49,673 bases of DNA from an uncultured Gemmiger sp. (GCA_944386495.1 CALXBE010000018.1:1-49673), one strand, 5' to 3'. Positions 32,926 to 45,700 are shown, counted from the stretch's first letter. Numbers and translations: made by a program. Notes: a model not told the origin generated them from the sequence alone.

Positions 32926-33874
32926 TGCGTTTCCCCCACCGCAGATGCCAGCCCAGGACAAAGAGGATCAGTCCCGCCAGCGCCATTACGGGAACCGGCC
33001 ACCAAAGGACACCGGTCTGGGGAATCAGTCCTCCCGGAGGGGTGGCTGTGGGCGGAGTGGGAGGCTCCGGCGTCTCAGAAGGTTTGCCCGTGTTGGTTAT
33101 GGTAATTACGGTCCCCTTGGTCGTGTAGGTCACGGTATATCCGTGGGGCACTTCTACTTCAACCACAGTCCAGGTTTTGGTGGCATCCAGATTCTTAAAG
33201 GTATGCCGCCAGTTATTGGAACTGTTCAGTTCTACTACCTCTTTTTCTACTCCATCGCAAAGCAGAGCAACTTTAATGCTCTTGGGCTGGGTCGTAGAGC
33301 CATTGTTCCACACCTTCTGAACCGTAAGTTCCGTTTGGGGAACAACTTTTTCCAGTTTCAGCCGGGCCGTTGCCGTATAGTTCCAGGTATCAGTAGTATC
33401 GTCGAATTCCGGCAGTTCCATCAGCACGGGAGTCGCCTTATAGCTATACCCTACCTCATCGGTAAAGGGGACCATCTGTACAAGGTAAAGACCGGCGGTC
33501 AAATTGTGGAATACTGCATTGCCGTCTTTATCCACCACCGCCTGGGCGGTAGGCTCGATTTTGTCCTTGGTTGCATAGGTAGCCAGGGTGGATGCCGCCG
33601 CTTTCCAGCCGTCGTTATCCAGGTCTTTCAGCTCCACCGGGTAATCCTCGAATGCCCCGGACAGGGTGAAGGTGATCCAGGGGGATGTCTCTGTAATATC
33701 CGCCACCCGGTGGAGGGTCACCTGTGCGTTTTCCAGGGGGGCCTTCTCCCATAACGCTTGAATGGTCAGAGAGATGGACTTGTTCGGGTCATAGGCAGGC
33801 GCAGCCATGGCCGGCAGCGCACAAGACACCAACAGCACAAAGACCATCAGGAAAGTACAAAGTCTTTTTTTCAT
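32915..33874 (-). CDS. Minor (basal) pilin with IPQTG sorting motif
   Basis: A 319-residue exported protein. The signal peptide ends at PAMAAPAY (about 25). A SpaA/Cna-type pilin domain lies at about 80-175 with FHNLTAGLYLVQMVP, a Cna-B domain at about 180-265 (ELTVQKVWNNG, TVVEVEVPHGYTV), then a Pro-rich linker. LIPQTG (about 283-288) precedes a membrane helix and a KRNDR tail. Its small size and position between two sortases fit a basal or anchoring pilin. AAAGGAATG precedes the ATG. The gene overlaps the second sortase. Confidence 0.88.
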   Translation of the reverse strand: MKKRLCTFLMVFVLLVSCALPAMAAPAYDPNKSISLTIQALWEKAPLENAQVTLHRVADITETSPWITFTLSGAFEDYPVELKDLDNDGWKAAASTLATYATKDKIEPTAQAVVDKDGNAVFHNLTAGLYLVQMVPFTDEVGYSYKATPVLMELPEFDDTTDTWNYTATARLKLEKVVPQTELTVQKVWNNGSTTQPKSIKVALLCDGVEKEVVELNSSNNWRHTFKNLDATKTWTVVEVEVPHGYTVTYTTKGTVITITNTGKPSETPEPPTPPTATPPGGLIPQTGVLWWPVPVMALAGLILFVLGWHLRWGKRNDR

Positions 33875-33890
33875 TGTCTTAACATTCCTT

Positions 33891-34784
33891 TCAAGCTTTT
33901 TTCCTATATTTGAACAGCAGTACTATCAGCAGGATCACCAGCAGGGGCGCCGCCACAAGGGGCAGCACCTGAGTGGGATGGAGCAGGGTGGCATCGCCGG
34001 AAATCACAAGCTCTGTGACTTCCTGGGGGGTATAATCCACCCTCACCCCACGGACCAGAAGCCGGTGGGTGTTGACTCCGTAAGGCGTACAGGTGACCAG
34101 GGTACAGTAATCTTTTCCTTCCTCTATGGTCAGGGCGGAAAGGTCCTCCGGTTCCACGATCCGGATATTATCCACCTGGTAGACCAGGGTCTGGTTCAGT
34201 ACATGGATATAAAATACATCCCCTTCCACCAGCTGGTCCAAATCCGTAAACAGCCGTGCGGAAGGCAGGCCCCGGTGTCCTGAAAGGACACAGTGGGAGC
34301 TCTCCCCTCCTACCGGAAGGGAGGTGCTTTCCAGGTGGCCTATTCCCACCTGAAGAACCGCTTCATCCACGCCATGGTATATGGGAAGCCGCACCTGGAT
34401 GCCGGGAATCTCAATATATCCCATCATTCCATTGCCGAACGGGTTCACCATATTGTTATAAATACCGGTCTCGTATTGGCTGAGATACCATCCCTGGTCC
34501 GATTCCGCCAGTTTCCGGTTGTACTCCAACGCCTGCGCCAGAAGTTCCTCCAGGTTGGAATCATCCATTTCCGACAGATTCTTTTCGTGGTCCGCAATGA
34601 CCCGTGTTTGGGTAATACTGTTTACCGCATCACTTATGGTGGGATACAGCAATAAGCAAAGTCCTATCAGAAACACCGCTACCAGCAGCAGAGTGGACAG
34701 GTTCTGTCCTTTGCTGCTCCCTTTGCGGGGCGGGCGGGAAGCTATTCCCGCCTCCGGGGAAGAATTTTGGGGTTTATCACTCAT
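33891..34784 (-). CDS. Class C (pilus) sortase
   Basis: A 297-residue class C sortase that cleaves pilin sorting signals and joins subunits through backbone lysines. Membrane helices lie at the N-terminus (about 31-50) and C-terminus (about 272-292). LSGHRGLPSARLFTDLD contains the catalytic His, TLVTCTPYG the Cys (Cys232) and HRLLVRG the Arg (about 245). A lid-like NPFG segment (about 112-115) stands where class C enzymes carry DPW/DPF. AAGGAG lies six bases before the ATG. A 15-base-pair hairpin separates it from the backbone pilin gene upstream. Confidence 0.95.
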   Translation of the reverse strand: MSDKPQNSSPEAGIASRPPRKGSSKGQNLSTLLLVAVFLIGLCLLLYPTISDAVNSITQTRVIADHEKNLSEMDDSNLEELLAQALEYNRKLAESDQGWYLSQYETGIYNNMVNPFGNGMMGYIEIPGIQVRLPIYHGVDEAVLQVGIGHLESTSLPVGGESSHCVLSGHRGLPSARLFTDLDQLVEGDVFYIHVLNQTLVYQVDNIRIVEPEDLSALTIEEGKDYCTLVTCTPYGVNTHRLLVRGVRVDYTPQEVTELVISGDATLLHPTQVLPLVAAPLLVILLIVLLFKYRKKA

Positions 34785-34797
34785 AGGGCTCTCCTTA

Positions 34798-34834
34798 TTG
34801 CCGTATCCCCGGTCTTTTGCCGGGGATACGGCAA
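34798..34834 (-). other. Intercistronic hairpin between backbone pilin and sortase genes
   Basis: A perfect 15-base stem, TTGCCGTATCCCCGG with CCGGGGATACGGCAA, and a seven-base loop. No T-run follows; AAGGAG of the sortase gene comes directly after it. It could stabilise the pilin mRNA end and lower sortase expression relative to pilin. Confidence 0.75.
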
Positions 34835-34845
34835 ATCACTTTATC

Positions 34846-36723
34846 TTAGTTCTGATTTTCTTCCTGGTCTTTCCGTGCTGCACGGGCCCGGACAACCAGA
34901 AGTGTTGCTGCCACTACCATCAGCACCAGTCCCCCTGCCACAAACAGGGTGGTACCCATGCCGCCGGTAGAGGGAAGCACTGCACCGGAACGGTTCTCTA
35001 CCTGGAAGTGGATGGTGCCGTCACCATCAACACTGGCAGCACCAGGCGTTCCATTGCCCACCTTGTAGGTAGCACTCCAGGTTCCGGTTTCCTGACCGGT
35101 TGTGATTTCTCCTTCCGGAGGAGTGAAACTCAGGGTCACGGTGATGTTGTCGATCTTGTTGTAACCGGTGGGAACAGTGGTCTCCTCAATGGTATATGTA
35201 CCCTCTCCCAGGCCGCCGAAGGTGAGGTAGCCGTCCTGGCCTACATCGCCGGCGATAGTTGTATTGGAGGTATTCGTTCCCGTCCAAGCAACGGTCTGTT
35301 TCAGAGAATACTTATCCGTCGTACTCTCATATTCTTCATCATTTCCGTTGGGAGCTTCAGTGGTATAGGTTCCGTCCTTCAGTTTGTAGTAGGTACCATT
35401 TTCATTGTCTTCCACAAATTTATTGGTAGTCACCTTGACCTGGTTGGCGCCTTGTCCGGTGAGGGTAAATCCGGCGCCGGTAAGGACATCGCCGTCGGAA
35501 TCCACCTTCCGAACCTGCACCGCCCCGGTGTAAACAATGACATAGTCCTCCGGGGTCTGACCCATGGGGTCGTTACCGGTAGGCTCATTTCCTCCCTCGT
35601 AATCATAGTTAGGGTCATTGGAGTACTCCAGATGGACACTGTTGGGGTTTCCGGAACTGCCGATGACTGCATTCTGGTTCAGGGTTGCCCGGTAAGTAAA
35701 GCAAACCTTTCCACCGGCAAATTCTTTAAGCCGGATTGCATTATTGATGACAATTTTAAGCGTGGTGGTTCCATCCCCATTAACCGTAGGAGTTACCGTG
35801 TAAAATGGGTTATGTTGTAAATCACTTTTAGCCACAGTAGCTGCCAACTCTCCATTTTCACGATAAATGGAAAGGAAATATTCATACCCCAAATCGAATG
35901 TAAGTCCCTTGGACAATGTATCTACGATGATGTAGAAATATTTATCATAACCGTCCATACTGGGAACCGTACCGGTCAGGTCAAAGTATACGCTATCCCC
36001 CACAGAAGCCACCGTTGTGTCCTTTCCCTGGTCTGCTTCATTGTTGTCCGAGGCAACCTTGGGCGGCACGATCTTCTTCTCAATGGAAGGCGCATCGGCC
36101 TTGGCTTCTACCGTCGTATTGCCTACCAGTTCCAGGATGAACTTGGTGTATGCATTGTCCTTGTCTGCATCGGGATCCATATTGCCTTCGCAGAGGAGGT
36201 AATACCCTGCGCTCAAACCGGTAAAGGTAGTGGTGTAAGTTTTCTTGCCATCCGTCCCTGGGTTTTCATTCTCCTTAGTAGTAGGAGTCTTGACATTGCC
36301 CTCATTCAGATGAGCGCCCACCACTTCGGCAAACTCGTCCAGCTGAACCGCATTGTCTCCCCAGCCGGTCAGAACATCTGCCACATCCTGGGCGCTGGTC
36401 ACTCTTGCAAAAGGCGTGATTTTTTCCGGCTTGCCATTGCCTTCGACATACTCCGGGTTGGTAAACTTGGCTGTTTTCAGTGCGTTCAACAATGCACTTC
36501 CGTTAACACCGTTGCCCCACTCAATATCAACCAAGGTATCTGTGTTGGTTCCCGGCGCCTTGGCTATTGTCCCGCTGAACACCTGGTAGGCCTTATAGTT
36601 GTGACCCTTGGTCTCTGATGTGATGGTAAGGGTATAAGTATCCACCGCCCAGGCGGGCACAGCCAGGCTTACCATTATGACAGCCGCTATCAACGCCGCT
36701 ATCCATCTTTTACAACTTGACAT
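34846..36723 (-). CDS. Backbone pilin with LPSTG sorting motif
   Basis: A 625-residue major pilin of the isopeptide-forming fimbrial family. The signal peptide ends near VPAWAVD (about 26). Pilin domains follow, with ADAPSIEKKIVPPKV (about 208-222), which holds lysines placed where backbone pilins accept the next subunit. The Cna-B-like part with E-box TYTIEETTVPTGYNKI lies at about 500-515. LPSTG (583-587), a membrane helix and a charged tail complete the sorting signal. The start at 36723 follows AAAGGAG by eight bases; the frame's upstream TTG lies within that site. It lies between the tip adhesin and class C sortase genes. Confidence 0.93.
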   Translation of the reverse strand: MSSCKRWIAALIAAVIMVSLAVPAWAVDTYTLTITSETKGHNYKAYQVFSGTIAKAPGTNTDTLVDIEWGNGVNGSALLNALKTAKFTNPEYVEGNGKPEKITPFARVTSAQDVADVLTGWGDNAVQLDEFAEVVGAHLNEGNVKTPTTKENENPGTDGKKTYTTTFTGLSAGYYLLCEGNMDPDADKDNAYTKFILELVGNTTVEAKADAPSIEKKIVPPKVASDNNEADQGKDTTVASVGDSVYFDLTGTVPSMDGYDKYFYIIVDTLSKGLTFDLGYEYFLSIYRENGELAATVAKSDLQHNPFYTVTPTVNGDGTTTLKIVINNAIRLKEFAGGKVCFTYRATLNQNAVIGSSGNPNSVHLEYSNDPNYDYEGGNEPTGNDPMGQTPEDYVIVYTGAVQVRKVDSDGDVLTGAGFTLTGQGANQVKVTTNKFVEDNENGTYYKLKDGTYTTEAPNGNDEEYESTTDKYSLKQTVAWTGTNTSNTTIAGDVGQDGYLTFGGLGEGTYTIEETTVPTGYNKIDNITVTLSFTPPEGEITTGQETGTWSATYKVGNGTPGAASVDGDGTIHFQVENRSGAVLPSTGGMGTTLFVAGGLVLMVVAATLLVVRARAARKDQEENQN

Positions 36724-36766
36724 CTTTTTTTCTCCTTTCAATATTTGTCTCTTATTTTTACAGGAA

Positions 36767-39700
36767 TCAAGTTTTCCTTTTTTTACACCTTCTTCCTTGC
36801 ATCAGGAGCAGGACCGCTGCACCTGCTGTCAGGCCCAGCCCTGCCGCAGTAAAGGGAATGGTTCCCCCTCCGCCGGTCTTGGGGATGGCATAGGTCCGCC
36901 GGTTCTGTGCCCGAATCTCAATTCGACGCTGGTATACATTCTCCTGCTCGTTGTCAAAAATAACTTCCTGAGGATCAAAGCCCTCCATCCGGTATCCTTC
37001 AGCCGGCCGGAGTTCCATAAGGTAGTACCGTCCTCTCAGCAAGCCGTCCCACTGTATCTGGCCCAGGGCATTGCTGGCAGCCACATCGTAAAGGTAATAG
37101 GTCTGGCTGCCCACCTGCTGTGTCATGGCAGGCTTTTCGTCCTGTTTCAGGCCCTGGATGATGGTATCATCCTGATACTCCTCCTGAGTCATCTGATCCC
37201 GCTGCTCTATACTGTAGAGTGCAAAGACCGCACCCTGGAGCTTGAGAGAAGGATCTTCATTATCCACCTTGGTTACCAGGAGTTCCCGCTCTACCATCTT
37301 GTTGGTACACTGCAGAAGCAGGGATGTGGCACTGTTATGCACAAAGGTGTAACTGTTGGTGGTGGAATCGTTGAGACGGTAGAAGTCATAATCCTTGTAG
37401 TCTCCCAACTCAACAATGGTATAGGATTGGCCCTTTATCCAGGTCCAGGGAGTTGTATGCGCAACCCAGCTCCCATTCTCGTACCCATATTGGTAGAGGT
37501 CGTTGAGTTTCCTGGTTGCAGAGCTGCTCTCCCCTGCTTTTACAGTGGTCTCCAGATAGGTGAACTGCCGTCCGGCGGCCTGAAGTGCCTGCGCAAAGGC
37601 AGCTTCATCTGCAGGGGACTGTCCCTCCAGCGCTTCTCCTGTGTAGATAAGGAATCTGAAGGTCTGATTCTGTTCTACGGCTGTCTCCGTGCCATCTGCA
37701 TCCACGACCACCTTTTGGAGCCGCGGTGTTTCGGGGATCATGATACCCACCTCCAGAGGTGCGGACTCCAGTTCAACCGAAGCTGTCTGCGGTTTGTAAT
37801 GGTATCCAAAGGAGTTCCATGCGATTTCACCTGCTGCGGGGGTCTCTCCCTCCGCGATCTCGCATTCAAAAGTAACAAACAGATTGGCCCGCTGAGGAAC
37901 GATGGCTTCCTGTCCCGCCTTATGGCCAATACACAGCCGAATGGACCGGGAATCATCCTGCACCGCAGCGCTGGTCCATGCGTTGGTTCCCTTCCAATCC
38001 TCCTGGGTGAACTCTGTCTTACTGTCAAATTCCACCGTGTAATCCGTTCCCTGGTTCAGAATCACCTTGTTACCGGTTTCTGTCTCATACCAAACCGTCA
38101 CCTTGGGGTCTTTCTTGAAATTGACCTGGAAGTCACTGTATCGCTCCATATCCGGGTTGAAGGTGAGATGGTCTCCCACCTGGGGCAGATTATCAATGAG
38201 ATTGATCCACTGGATAGCCTGTTGATCCGGAGAAGAGTTGCCTATCTGCAGGGTATACCGGATACTCCTCTGATCGGTATTCTCTCCTTCTCCCAGAACT
38301 ATGTACCGTACTGCCTGGGAGGAATCGGTCTTGTTCTCTTCGTCGCCAATTTCGGCAACCCCTTTCAGGGAGGAGGTGAAGATACCGTCCGACACTGTAA
38401 CGGCTGCACGGGCCTGAATTCCTCTGAGACTTCCGTCCGCATTGTAAACACAGGTACCATCCACCACAGAAGAGGGATCAAACTCCTGCTGCGGATTGAT
38501 AACCGCATCGTTGATAAAGGTGCTGTAGCGAATCTGGTTGGAGGTATTTTCGCTCCAGAGGGTAATTTCAGCACGGCCAAAGCCCGGAATTGTTCCCAAG
38601 GGATTGATCCTTCTCATCACATCTTCGTAAATCATCGGGAAAGTAAGGGTCATGGTCATATTTTCCCCATCGTAACCAAAGCCTACCAAAAGCTGAGCCT
38701 CTTTTACATTATTGGTTCCAACCACTACAGGATCTTCCCCTACCGATATGGTAACAGGGACTGCTCCTTCCACAAAGAGCGGCTGCACCGTCACACTGGA
38801 TACTTTGGAAGCCGGGTCATTTTGGTCCTCTCTTGTATATCCGGTGATTTCAAACAGAGGCGTATCAACCTTTACATTTTCCGCTGCCTCGGTATTGCCG
38901 CTGGAATTGTAAATGGTAAGATCTACCTGCCCGGTAAAGGTGTAGGGAGCAGGAAGGGTATCTACCAAGGTGTATCCACGGATGGAGGCCACATCGCTGT
39001 TGGTTCCGGTGATCTTCCACTGGATATCATCCGAAGAATAGGCTACTCCGCCACACTCTTTCTCAGAACCGTTCTGATCCCGTACCTTTGTAGCCTGCTT
39101 GGTAATGCCCGGCAAAATATCGCCCTGTTGAATGGTCACTTCCGAAGCTACCCACTGCTGGCTGTCACTGTATTTTGTGCTGGTAAATCCATTCTGTGCT
39201 GCCTGGTCTGCGGTCCATACCTTGCAGTCGCCATCGTTGGCCGGCCCCCACCGTCTGGTCGTGGTAACATTCTGGCTGCTGGCCACTACACCGGCACCGC
39301 TCTGGTCATAGAAGGGCATGGCCACAGTGTTATGAACTTCCTCATCCAGCAGGCTTGGATCGTATTGATTATTCAACCGGCAGGTATATACCAGGCAGAT
39401 TCCTGCGCCCGGATCAAGATAGCACATATCCAGGTTTTCATCATAATTAATGGTCCGGTTATCATGCACTTCGGGATGTTCAAAGGTAAACCGATACCAC
39501 CAGCCGTCGCCGGTTTCATCCTCATAGCTTTCCGCATTTACCTCCACTCTTTGCAACTCGTAGGAATCCAGAGGCTTCCCTGCCAGTATGATTTTCTGAC
39601 CAGTCGTATCCGATTGTTCCTTGGTCAGAAGGGCGGGTTTGGGCTTGCCGAAAGAAGAGGGGATGGTTATACGGGTCCAATCCGGCCCGGAAATAATTCC

Positions 39701-42700
39701 CTTGAATTCCACATTATCTCCCTGCACATGATCGTATACTTCAGTGAGATACAAGGGCAGATTTCCATCGTTATAGACCATAAGGTAGTAGGTCACATAC
39801 CGCTGATTATCTTCCAGAGCAGGATAGGTCATACAGGTATCAAACCGGTTGGCTACCATGTACTGTTGCTGTCTTTGGTTCCACTGTATGGTCTCAATGC
39901 TGTAGACACCTTTCTGGATCACAGCGTTTACCGGTTCGGCCAGATAATGATAAACAATATCATCCTTGTCTCCAACAACAAAGGAATTGCTCAGTCTGGC
40001 GCCGCCGTTTTTCAGACAGTATTCCTCATACAGGCCTCTTCCGTCCTCTGTCTTCACCGTGTTGTCCGGGAACACCAGATCCACATACATGACCAGCTGG
40101 GTCCCGCCGGGAGCCTTGATGTCATCCAGCCAGACGATCCGGTACTTGCCCGTTGGTTCATCGTATCTGATTTCCCAGTCAAATACGGCGCTTTCCGGCA
40201 ATTCTACTCCACTGTCTTCCGGGTAACACTTGTATTCATAGCGCAGGTTCACATTGGTTTTATCCCACTGGAACAGGCCGCAGGTATCCGGCAGTACGTC
40301 GTAGACCATACCGCCCGGGGCGATCCCGTCCGTTCCCTTTACACTGTTCAACAGGCGAAGACGATAATGTACCGTTTCCCCTTCCCGGACTACGGTCTCA
40401 TCATCTTCCTCGATGCTGCCGTCTTCCAGAAGGATTTTTTTGTCCATGGTCATTCCCACCAGAGGGAACCATCCGGTAGGATACCACAAGCGGTCATTAT
40501 CCCGGTCATTGAGATAAACCACATTGTTCATCCAAAGTACTTCAAAAGCTTCCGGTTCCTCCACCGCAAACTCCACACTGGTAAGCGCCTTGTAGCTGAT
40601 GGTAAATTCCTGGAGATCCTCTTTGCTCTTAAAAAGGGAGGAATCCAGATACCACTGGGTAATGGTTGCATACCCCCCAGAAACCACCATGTTGTCTCCA
40701 TCGGGCAGGGCAAACTCTTGGCCTGCGAATTCTGCTTCGCCATCAGACAAGATATACTTTTCCGGATTGGGCACATCGTTGTCCAGATACACGGTTACGT
40801 TATCCGCATAGGTATAGCAGTGATCCTGACCGTTACTGTCCTGCCAGGGGGTGCTGCTGACAAACACCCCGTCGTATTTGAAGCTTTCCTCTCCCTCCCG
40901 GAGGTCCATGACGAAATATTCAACGCCATCTACCTCATAGGTGTTCATGGGACGACTCTGGTCGTTCGCCCAGGGTCTGTCCTGATTCAGTTCCACCGGG
41001 ACCAGCATAGCCTGCACGCCGCTCATCACATCCACAATGGGAAGGCCGTCAACACCCCAGTTTTTCATTCCGGTACCATCCGCATTGGATCCTACCCAAA
41101 CCTTATAATCAAAGACAGATTCATCGGGGATTTCACTTACTTCTCCAATGGGAACACCGTCCAGGAATTGTTCCTTATAAATATAGTAGTCATTATAAAG
41201 GTCAATGTCTCTCTCACTGATGAGGGGATTGGACGAGCCCTCGACAAAAAGCCTTGCAGTGTTTTCGTCATCTTCAGTTCGACCATATCCTACATAAGCC
41301 TCAGGCGGATAATCTCCCTGCTGGCGATTGAAAAAGCCAAGCGTATCCGACTTCAAAGACTGGAACGAATCCCGCAGCTCAGTGGGGATAAGCATGCGGA
41401 TCATCTCACCGCTGCGAACAGGAAGGGCTCCGCCGGGATAGCTGGTAAAGTCCCAGTTCACCTTATAAACGGTCTCGTTCACCACTGCAAAGCCTATCTC
41501 ATCCAGGTAATTTTGCAGATTTCCCTGGGCAACCAGCTTTGGTTCTCCCCCGTCCAGGCTTACAGCCAGCTGCTCTCCCTGACTTTGGATCACAACGGTA
41601 TGGTTGTCCGTATATACAGGCTGTTGCGTCTTATCCTCCGGCAATTCATCTGCGGCCAAAGCTGTAAGGGTGACTTGGGTAGTACCGTCCACCGCAGTTA
41701 CGGTACCCAAATTCATTTTAGCATACAGCCGTACCTTGTCGATGGTGAGAGTCAGGTACTGGTTGTATTCCTTGTTGTTGCAGGGACTTTCCTGCCATTC
41801 GGTGGCAAAGAAAAGCTGTTCTATTTCTTCCCCGTCAAAGAAGAGACGGGTCTGAGAGCCGGTCATTTCATCGTCCAGCTTTGTGATTGCCCCGGGGCGC
41901 ATGCCGTCGTTGGTCACATCAATATAGAGATAGTAATCATTGCCGCGATACGGCACGAGCGTACTAACCGGATGCTTGGTCACCTTTACCCGTGCATCAC
42001 CAGGTTTAATGGTAATAATGGCATCATTGCTGGTCAAAGTGGCCGGTTCCGAGTAAGCATAGGAAATTTGCGTTTCCACATTGATCCGCATTTCCTGATC
42101 AATTTCCGCATTGTATTCCGTAGTGGTATCAAAGTTTTCTTTGGGGATCAGGAATTTGACCGGGGTTCCAGAAATAGCGGTGGAAGGCAGATCGTTTTCA
42201 CCCTCTGCCGCACGCTGGGAAAGATAGAAAATCAGGTTTTCACCCTCTACTTCCAAACGGTTGGGGACCACATAATTACTGTTGAAGGCAATGATCTCGG
42301 TTTCTCCCGCATAGAAAGAATTTCCCCGCACCGTTACATTTCCGGCCTTGCAATCATCCAGAATCGATTTGAGCCAGGTCATTTCCTCCGGCATGGTTAC
42401 AGAGACCTTATACTGTGCCGTCAAAGCGTTGTCCCGGGCAAGAGCAGAATAGTCATTATAAACCGAACGGGGCAGCTTGCTCAGATGGACCGTGCCGGTC
42501 ACATCATAAACCAGGTTGGCGGGCTGGCCTACCCCTGCACGCTGCAGTTCATTTTCTGTCCGGTCCAGTTTGGTAGTCAGGCTGTAAGGAGTGCGCTCCA
42601 CCTCCCAGAACATTTCAAAATAGTCCCCATACCGGAAGGCCTTTTCCTGGTCATCCTTCCGATACATTTCCACCCAGGCGATCACATGACCGCCGTCCGT

Positions 42701-45700
42701 TTCGGGTGCCTGATACTGGAACTGGAAAATGGGAGCGTAGGTGATGCCTGGAGTATCCGGAACAAACTCTACACAGTAGCGCCGTTCCTCTGCATCATCC
42801 AAGGTCATTTTATAGCGAATGGTGCCGTTGCCCGAACTGTCATTGTAGGTATACTCGGTATCCAGCTCCATGCCCAGTCTGGCCAGATTCAGATCGCCTT
42901 CCGGCGCAATAAAGTACAGGCGGTAAATGTAATTGTTTACCTGTGCCCCGCTGATGCTGAAATTCAGGGTCACAACCGAGCCGGTGCCGCAAATGAGCAC
43001 ATTGTTCTCTACTTGATTAGGGTCAGGCCGTGATCCCATGTCGAGCCGAACGGTCGCCTCATCTCTGTTGCCAAAGAGTTCTTTTGCTGTAATCGTAATA
43101 TTGTCATCGGGAGACAGGCGGCTCACATTATCCGGAATTTCAACATCGGTAGTATTTCCTGCCAGCCCGGTATTCAGGAAAGGTACGATTCCCAGGGAGG
43201 AGAACAGTTTTTCTGCTTCTTCCACCTGGCTATGGCCATTGACACTGACAAGGGTCTGGCAGTCTGCCAGGGCGTAATTGGAGAGGCTCACCTTGCCGGG
43301 CTGGACAAATTCAAGGGAAGTCAAAGCCTTGGCAGAGCCAGCAGCCCAGGAATTTACCTGGGTGACCGAATAGGTTTTGTCTCCGCTGGCAATGGTTTCA
43401 GGAACAGTGTACTCTGTCAGAGTAGCCGGCAGATAAGCCAGCGCTGCCTCAAGAGTCTCCTCGTTGAGAAGATAGACCACACCTTCTGCCGTCACATGAG
43501 CGGGACCGGAAAGAAGGTTGAGGGGCTGAACTGCCACCTGATTTTCTGCGCCCTCGCCCAGGACAAACTCCACCTGGTAAGGACCACCCTCAAACTGCAC
43601 GGTTCCATCTGCGGCATCGATCCCGGCCAGCAGGTTTGCCGCAAGATTCAAAGTTCCGTTTTCAGATTTGCGCACATGGATTTCCAGTTCCTCTGCACCA
43701 TGGTTCAGAATATTGGCTCCGACCTGGGTCAGCTGATCCAGAGAGAGTGTGAGCTTTTTCAGAGAGAACATCTGGTACAAAGCTCTTTCATCCAGCCGCT
43801 GCAGATTTTGAGGAAGCTCCAGCTCCGTGACTTGCTTGCAGTTGTAGAATGCATCCATTCCAATGGCTGTGAGAGAAGAAGGCAGCAGGATCTTCTGCAC
43901 ATTGATATCATCATAAAACGCTTCTTTGGGGATCTCTGTCAACCGATCAGAAACGGACAAGTCTATTTTGGTCAGCATCGGGCACTGATAAAACGCGCCT
44001 TCTCCCAGCTGTGCCACATTCAAGGTTCCAATTTCTGAAAGATTATCACACTGATAGAATGCTCTGGCGCCGATTCTCTCCAGATTGCAGCCGGTCATAT
44101 CAAAAGCATCCAGAGTCTTGCAGCCATAGAATGCCTCATCCCCAATACTGGTCAGATTGGATTTATCCGGCATAACGATTTGGAGCTTCTCCTGATTCTT
44201 AAAAGCGCCTGCTCCAATGCTTTCTACCGTCCCTGCAATGACCACACTTTCCAGGGTGGCCATCCGGACATTGCTTACGGCAAAAGCATTGTCTCCAATG
44301 CTCCGCACACCTTCGGGCAATTCGATTTGGGTAACTTTCGTTCCTTCGAACGCACTGCTGCCGATGTTTTGGATGCTTCCGGGGAACAGAACCTCCGACA
44401 AGTTGGAGTTGTTGTAAAATGCTTTTTCTCCAATGCTCACAAGGCCCGGAGCCGTGCTCAGATCCACAGACTTGAGTGCAGTCCTCTGGAAGGCGCCCTT
44501 CCCAATTTCTTTCAGGGATGCGGGGGCCGTAAAGGTCTCTATTGCAGTTCCCTGGAGGGCGTTCTCATGGATTTTCTCTACAGAGTCCGGCAACTCAAGC
44601 GTTTTGATGCTGGTGCACTCTGAAAATACGCCTTCTGGATAGTTTCCTCCCAGTTCCTTCAGGTTGATACTGGCAGAAAAGTCCACATTCTCCAGTTCGG
44701 AGCAGCCATAAAATGCTTTGCCGGACACAGAGGTCAATGTCGCAGGAAACTTCACCTCCGTCATGGACATCATGGAAAAGGTCAAGGGCGGGATGGTTTC
44801 AAGTTTGGTATTGCTCAGATCCAGTCCGCTTTCGGTCAGGGGCATATAAGAGCCATTGAATGCAGCTAAACCGATAGATTCCAAAGTGCTGGGAAGGGAC
44901 AGAGAAACAACCTTTGAGTAGTCGCCAAGGAAGGGAGAGAAGGCATTCATAGAGATGGTGGTAACCCCTTCCCCAAGAACGATCCGATATATCTCGTCTG
45001 TCCAGGACTTCCAGGGGGCACTTCCCAACCCAATCACGCTGGGCATAGGACCGGTTCCGGAAATGATCAGGTCATACAAAGGCTGATCTTCAGTGGACTC
45101 AGCATCCTCCACCAATTTCCAGGTCAGGGTGCACTCAGGATCGATCTCAGTAAAATCTCCTTCTTGAAACACATCTCCTGCCGCAAAAGTGGTGACCATT
45201 GAACCGTCTACAACATCTTCCCCGTTGGGAGCAGGAGTAGGCTCTACAGTGGGTGTTGCAGTGGGCTCAGCCGTAGGCTCCACAGTGGGTGTGGCAGTGG
45301 GCTCAGCTGTAGGCGCAGCAGTAGGCGTGGCACTGGGCTCTGCGGTAGGCTCCGCAGTGGGTACTGCAGTAGGCTCTGCGGTGGGCGCAGCAGTGGGAGC
45401 CGCTGTGGGGGTGGCGGCAGGCTCACTGCTGGGCGCAGGGGTGGCCTCCGTGCCGGTATCGCTGGTTTCATTCATCAGCGAGACCAGGGTATAGCATCCG
45501 TCACTATGGGTATGTTCCTCCACAGCGCAGACCAGTGCTCCTGTTTCATCATAGCAGGAGGTGTCATGGGTATGCTCCTGCTTTCCACAGCTCAGGATAA
45601 GAGCCTGATTTTCCAGGGCCTGTACAGGCTGAACAAAGGTCATCAGCATGCTGAATACAATGCAGACCGAGAGCATTGCCGCTATGCCGCGCTGTTTCCT

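Noticed and set aside
36677-43033. A 2118-codon open frame antisense to the tip adhesin
   Set aside because: It mirrors the codon pattern of the adhesin, has no ribosome site or recognisable domain, and the minus-strand gene has clear signal peptide, LRR, SpaA and sorting motifs.
45227-45409. CRISPR-like short repeat array
   Set aside because: The 12-base units are in frame and encode a Pro/Thr linker.
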